Positions 6,114-6,524 of a stretch of DNA of 6,524 nucleotides are shown here, piece after piece. Origin of the DNA: Clostridia bacterium (GTDB lineage: Bacteria > Bacillota > Clostridia > Christensenellales > CAG-314). Location of the stretch: NCBI GenBank assembly GCA_028710055.1, contig JAQUSX010000038.1, positions 1 to 6,524 of the forward strand, written 5' to 3'. The stretch's first letter is position 1; each line of letters begins with the position of its first letter. The position numbers were made by a program, and so were the translations under genes. A model generated the notes under the pieces. That model saw nothing but the letters and a program-made list of their open reading frames with translations. It had not been told where the DNA came from and did no database searches.

Positions 6114-6524
6114 ATGGAAACACAATGGAATGAATTTACTGACAATTATATAAAAAAAGATAGAGAAAAATACGCAAAAAGTGATTTTTCAGTTCCCGTT
6201 ACAAAACAGCTGGCGAACGGTATAGAAATCACGATTCGCTTAGAAACCGAAAAAGATATAAAAGAAGTTGAAGAACTAACCAAACGCGCGTTTTGGAAGC
6301 GCAAACGGATGAAAGAAATTTGCGGCGCGGGTTGTGACGAGCATTATCTTTGCCACACGCTGCGGACTTCACCCGAATTTGTACCCGAGTTAGATTTTGT
6401 CGCGGAAACTGAAATTGATGGAGAAAAAATCATCGTCGGAAACGTGATGAGTAGTATGGGCTATATCGAAAACGGCTCGGTCGAGTTGCGTCCCGTGCTT
6501 AATTACGGTCCGCTTTCTATTCTG
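6114..6524 (+). CDS. GNAT-family N-acetyltransferase, N-terminal part (3' end outside window)
   Basis: The frame is open from ATG 6114 to the right edge, giving 137 residues with no stop. From about residue 39 it reads like the start of a GNAT acetyltransferase: ITIRLETEKDIKEVEELT (39-56) as the first strand and helix, AFW at 59-61, GCDEHYLCHTLR (73-84), PELDFVAE (91-98) and GNVM (109-112). This pattern, with GCDEHYL and an ELDFVAE strand, is that of a common uncharacterised Bacillota GNAT group related to predicted N-acetyltransferase YhbS. Acetyl-CoA is the expected donor; the acceptor is unknown. The acetyl-CoA-binding Q/RxxGxG/A loop would lie beyond the edge, though the GPL at 132-134 fits the segment just before it. 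About 38 residues precede the domain, lysine-rich and charged, with no signal peptide or membrane segment. The strong SD, -10 box and 153-base gap suggest a transcription unit separate from hemZ. Confidence 0.82.
   Translation, partial: METQWNEFTDNYIKKDREKYAKSDFSVPVTKQLANGIEITIRLETEKDIKEVEELTKRAFWKRKRMKEICGAGCDEHYLCHTLRTSPEFVPELDFVAETEIDGEKIIVGNVMSSMGYIENGSVELRPVLNYGPLSIL

Noticed and set aside
1..6524. CRISPR array, insertion sequence, tRNA or rRNA
   Set aside because: No regularly spaced repeats, no transposase motifs or terminal repeats, and no tRNA-like arms were seen on either strand.

Overview
The window carries four complete or partial genes plus one gene start, all on the + strand and tightly packed: the 3' part of recJ, a full-length bifunctional (p)ppGpp synthetase/hydrolase (rel), a small metallo-beta-lactamase-fold hydrolase, a full-length HemZ-type radical SAM protein, and the 5' part of a GNAT-family acetyltransferase gene that runs off the right edge. 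No RNA genes, mobile elements, CRISPR arrays or long repeats were found.

The order recJ - rel - MBL hydrolase - hemZ is a known conserved neighbourhood of low-GC Gram-positive bacteria, especially Clostridia. AT-rich sequence, AAGG-type ribosome binding sites, a Rel enzyme (one bifunctional protein rather than RelA plus SpoT) and HemZ all point to an anaerobic Bacillota (Clostridia-like) organism. GCG, CGC and GGC codons are common despite the AT-rich background, and codon style looks the same in all genes, so nothing suggests recent transfer. Genus or family cannot be named from the sequence alone.

Layout: 2-1525 recJ without its DHH catalytic half; a 28-base gap with a perfect 10-bp inverted repeat over the recJ stop codon and no good Shine-Dalgarno sequence; 1554-3728 rel; a 120-base AT-rich gap with a weak promoter candidate; 3849-4463 MBL hydrolase; a 57-base gap with an AT-rich inverted repeat and a clear SD; 4521-5960 hemZ; a 153-base AT-rich gap with an AT-rich inverted repeat and T-run after hemZ, a consensus -10 box and a strong SD; 6114-6524 GNAT start.

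The genes do not form one pathway. RecJ acts in DNA repair, Rel sets the alarmone level, the MBL protein is a hydrolase of unknown substrate, and HemZ belongs to the coproporphyrinogen dehydrogenase-like radical SAM enzymes. Their linkage is a conserved housekeeping arrangement. Compared with the usual clostridial order, apt (between recJ and rel) and dtd (after rel) are absent, and hemZ is followed by a GNAT gene. I see no new multi-gene system. The points most worth a second look are the inverted repeats centred on stop codons, the four cysteines in the HemZ C-terminal part, and the altered RecJ OB-fold entry motif.
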